This document shows, in pieces, positions 61,970 through 64,000 of a DNA stretch of 64,000 nucleotides (its first letter is position 1; every line of letters starts with the position of its first letter). The DNA lies in the NCBI RefSeq assembly GCF_024128855.1, contig NZ_JAMYDV010000001.1:290972-354971 (forward strand). Direction: 5' to 3'. Source of the stretch: Rhodovulum tesquicola. Lineage in GTDB: Bacteria > Pseudomonadota > Alphaproteobacteria > Rhodobacterales > Rhodobacteraceae. A program made the position numbers and the translations under genes. The notes under the pieces are model-generated. The model was not told where the DNA came from, did not search any database, and saw only the letters and a list, made by a program, of their open reading frames with translations.

Positions 61970-63180
61970 GTCTCCTCCGTCGTGACCCTGCGAAACGGCC
62001 CGTACTCGGTCAGCACCTCGATCTCCTCCTCGACGGCCTCCCGTTCGGCCCGCAGATATTTGGCAACTGCCCCCCGCAATCCCGGATCCGCGATCCAGTG
62101 CAACGAGTTGGTCGCCACCGGCAAATACCCCCGCGCCAGCTTATGCGCCCCCTGCGCCCCCGCCTCGACGGTGGCAAGGCCCCGGGCGATGGCATGGTCG
62201 ATGGCCTGATAATAGCACAGTTCGAAATGCAGGCAGGGGTGGTCCTCGATGCAGCCCCAGTAGCGCCCGTAAAGCCTTTTGCGGCCAATGAAATTCAGCG
62301 CCCCGGCCACGGGTCGGCCGTCGCGTTCGGCCAGCACCAGCAGCATGTCGTCGCGCAGCGTTTCCTGTGCGTGGTCAAAGAAGGCGCGCGTCAGGTAGGG
62401 GGTGCCCCATTTGCGCGCGCCGGTGTCCTGGTAGAAGCGCCAGAACGCGTCCCAATGCTCGGGCCGGATCGCGTCGCCCGCATAGTGGCGAATTTCTCCG
62501 CCAAAACCCTGCGCCGTCGCGCGTTCCTTGCGGATATTCTTGCGCTTGCGCGACGAGAGGTCGGCGAGGAAGGCATCGAAATCGGCATAACCGCGGTTTT
62601 CCCAGTGGAATTGCTGGGTGACGCGGTGCATCAGGCCCATTTCGGCCCCGGCCATCGCCTCGGCCTCGGTGCAGAAGGTGACATGGACCGAGGACAGCCG
62701 GTTGCGCGCCGCCAGTTCCACCGCGCCCTGCACCAGCGCCGCCATGCCCGTGTGTCCCGCCTCGGGACGCACCAGCAAGCGCCGCCCCGTCGCGGGGGTG
62801 AAGGGCACGGCGATCTGAAGCTTGGGATAATAGCGCCCGCCCGCCCGGTCATAGGCATGGGCCCAGTTGTGGTCGAAGATGTATTCGCCCTGGCTGTGGG
62901 TCTTGGCGTAAAGCGGCGCGACGGCAAGGATCGTGCCGCGCTGCCGGGCCACCAGATACTGGGGATGCCAGCCGGTGCCGGGGCCGACCGAGCCGCTGTC
63001 TTCCAGCGCCTTCAGGAAGCGATGGGTGGTGAACGGATCCTCTGGCCGCCCGCCATCCCCGGTTTCGGGGCAGGCGCAGGCATCCCATTCGGCCGGGGCG
63101 ATCTGCGAGAGCGAGGACACGACCTCGATCTCGATCCGCGCCTCTTCGGTCTGCACGGTGTCAAGCTGCCCTTCGGCCAT
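61966..63180 (-). CDS. GNAT/FemAB-like acyltransferase (DUF482, COG3146)
   Basis: 404 residues of the family once annotated as peptidogalycan biosynthesis protein. Features are [20 protein letters not shown] near the start, [40 protein letters not shown], a Lys/Arg-rich [12 protein letters not shown], and the C-terminal [20 protein letters not shown]. Acyl donor and acceptor are unknown. AGGAGG lies six bases before the ATG. Coupled to phhB by ATGA. Confidence 0.85.
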   Translation of the reverse strand: MAEGQLDTVQTEEARIEIEVVSSLSQIAPAEWDACACPETGDGGRPEDPFTTHRFLKALEDSGSVGPGTGWHPQYLVARQRGTILAVAPLYAKTHSQGEYIFDHNWAHAYDRAGGRYYPKLQIAVPFTPATGRRLLVRPEAGHTGMAALVQGAVELAARNRLSSVHVTFCTEAEAMAGAEMGLMHRVTQQFHWENRGYADFDAFLADLSSRKRKNIRKERATAQGFGGEIRHYAGDAIRPEHWDAFWRFYQDTGARKWGTPYLTRAFFDHAQETLRDDMLLVLAERDGRPVAGALNFIGRKRLYGRYWGCIEDHPCLHFELCYYQAIDHAIARGLATVEAGAQGAHKLARGYLPVATNSLHWIADPGLRGAVAKYLRAEREAVEEEIEVLTEYGPFRRVTTEET

Positions 63181-63227
63181 GCGCGCCCTCCTGTCCGCCC
63201 GATCAGATGGGCCGGGCCGGGCGCGGG

Positions 63228-63998
63228 TCAAGCGGCGGGGTGGGTCGCGGCGTAGCCCTCGAAGGTGACGTTCTGCGCAAGCGACCGGGCGATGGCCTCG
63301 TCCTGCGGGCTGCGGATCGTCCAGCACAGGATGGCGGCGCCCTGGGCGCGCAATTCGGCCACCCGCGGCCGGGCCAGATCCGACCAGCGATGCGAGATGA
63401 ACGTGGCGCCGACGCGGTCGAAATCGGGGATTTCCCGCAGCAGCTTGCGCACCGGGCCGGGCAGGCCGGGCCAGCTCGGCCGCTTGTAGGCGCAGGTGGT
63501 GATCCCGCGGGGAATGTCGGGCGCGGCCTCGGCCAGCGCGGCGACCGAATGGGGATTGAAGGACATCACCGCCACCGGCCCGTCATAGCCTGCCAGCGCG
63601 CGGGCGACGGCGCGTTCCAGCGCGCCCACCTCGCGGCCCATGGCGCCGTCCTGATCCTTGATCTCGATCAGCACGGGCACCCGGCCTGCAACCTCGTCCA
63701 GAACCTCGTCCAGCGTGGGGATCGCGCTTGCGCCGCCCAGCAACGGGAACTCGCGCAGTTCGGCCCGGCTGCGCTGGCGGATCGGGCCGGTGCCGCCGGT
63801 CAGCCGCTTGAGGTCATAGTCGTGGAACACCATCGCCGCCCCGTCCGACGAAGGCTGGATGTCGATCTCGATGCCATAGCCCGCCGCCAAGGCGGCGCGC
63901 ACGGCTTCCATCGAGTTCTCGGGACGGCCTGCGCAGCGGTCGTGGAAGGCGCGATGGGCGATGGGCGTGTCCAGGAACGCGCGCGGCAGGGCGGTCAT
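63228..63998 (-). CDS. Glycerophosphodiester phosphodiesterase family protein
   Basis: Splits glycerophosphodiesters into an alcohol and glycerol-3-phosphate. 256 residues. Active-site parts: IAHRAFHDRCAGRPENSMEA (14-33), GIEIDIQPSSDG and VFHDYDL with the second catalytic His, and LIEIKDQDG. No signal peptide, so a cytoplasmic enzyme. 47 bases upstream of the FemAB-like gene on the same strand and perhaps its first partner. Complete; the ATG is two bases from the window edge, so upstream signals are not visible. Confidence 0.92.
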   Translation of the reverse strand: MTALPRAFLDTPIAHRAFHDRCAGRPENSMEAVRAALAAGYGIEIDIQPSSDGAAMVFHDYDLKRLTGGTGPIRQRSRAELREFPLLGGASAIPTLDEVLDEVAGRVPVLIEIKDQDGAMGREVGALERAVARALAGYDGPVAVMSFNPHSVAALAEAAPDIPRGITTCAYKRPSWPGLPGPVRKLLREIPDFDRVGATFISHRWSDLARPRVAELRAQGAAILCWTIRSPQDEAIARSLAQNVTFEGYAATHPAA

Positions 63999-64000
63999 CG

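Noticed and set aside
1-64000. Insertion sequences, prophage genes, CRISPR arrays, rRNA or tRNA genes
   Set aside because: None seen: no transposase or integrase frames, no regular direct-repeat arrays, no cloverleaf or rRNA stretches.

Overview
The window is a strongly GC-rich piece of an alphaproteobacterial chromosome. It is almost certainly from the Rhodobacteraceae and from a phototroph or aerobic anoxygenic phototroph. The evidence is the edge of a photosynthesis gene cluster with bchI-crtA on one strand, crtI-crtB-tspO on the other and a PpsR/CrtJ-type box (TGT-N12-ACA) between them, the number of TRAP transporters, the serC leader before serC-serA, and Rhodobacter-type palindromes at two gene ends. 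I see no insertion sequence, prophage, CRISPR array, rRNA or tRNA. Coding is dense and many genes overlap by ATGA.

Layout. 0-6 kb: bchI (cut by the left edge) and crtA, divergent from crtI-crtB-tspO, then msrC and rluA. 6-13.9 kb: aldehyde dehydrogenase, pnp, rpsO, two small unknown proteins, a dehalogenase-like hydrolase, a DUF1643 protein and a PPP phosphatase, all on the minus strand. 14-18 kb: the serine pathway complete in one place, serC-serA divergent from serB. 18-26 kb: arfB, a small transcription-unit-like element with an 18-codon ORF, a queuosine-precursor transporter, mepA, an MFS permease, a thioesterase, a YggT protein, recQ with two HRDC domains, and yaaA. 26-44 kb: three different TRAP systems (a TakPQM-like set coupled to an amidase, a TAXI protein with a fused permease, and a DctPQM set) around a DctB/DctD pair whose DctD has changes in both its sigma54-contact loop and its Walker B motif; tex and a lytic transglycosylase lie among them. 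44-57 kb: an outer-membrane-barrel protein divergent from two giant overlapping genes (1127 and 2655 residues) of no family I recognise, behind a good promoter with a dyad on its -35 box. 57-61 kb: a bufferin-type RiPP locus (precursor, DUF692 modifying enzyme, DUF2063 partner, DoxX protein), then a TetR gene, and on the other strand an ECF sigma factor with a zinc-type anti-sigma. 61-64 kb: a pterin dehydratase, a FemAB/GNAT-like protein and a glycerophosphodiester phosphodiesterase.

How it fits together. The most interesting region is 44-61 kb. The bufferin genes read as a copper-handling peptide pathway under an ECF sigma factor. The same bipartite element, TGTAAC-N17-GTC, stands before the bufferin precursor and again before the anti-sigma gene, which suggests shared control. 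A strong hairpin separates the precursor from its enzymes, as expected if the peptide is made in excess. The giant two-gene operon just upstream is intact and has host-like codon use, yet its function is unknown; it is the best candidate here for an undescribed system. In the regulatory DNA, a perfect Shine-Dalgarno in front of a tiny ORF, with a matching anti-Shine-Dalgarno downstream (18.5-18.7 kb), looks like a self-controlled leader or small RNA.
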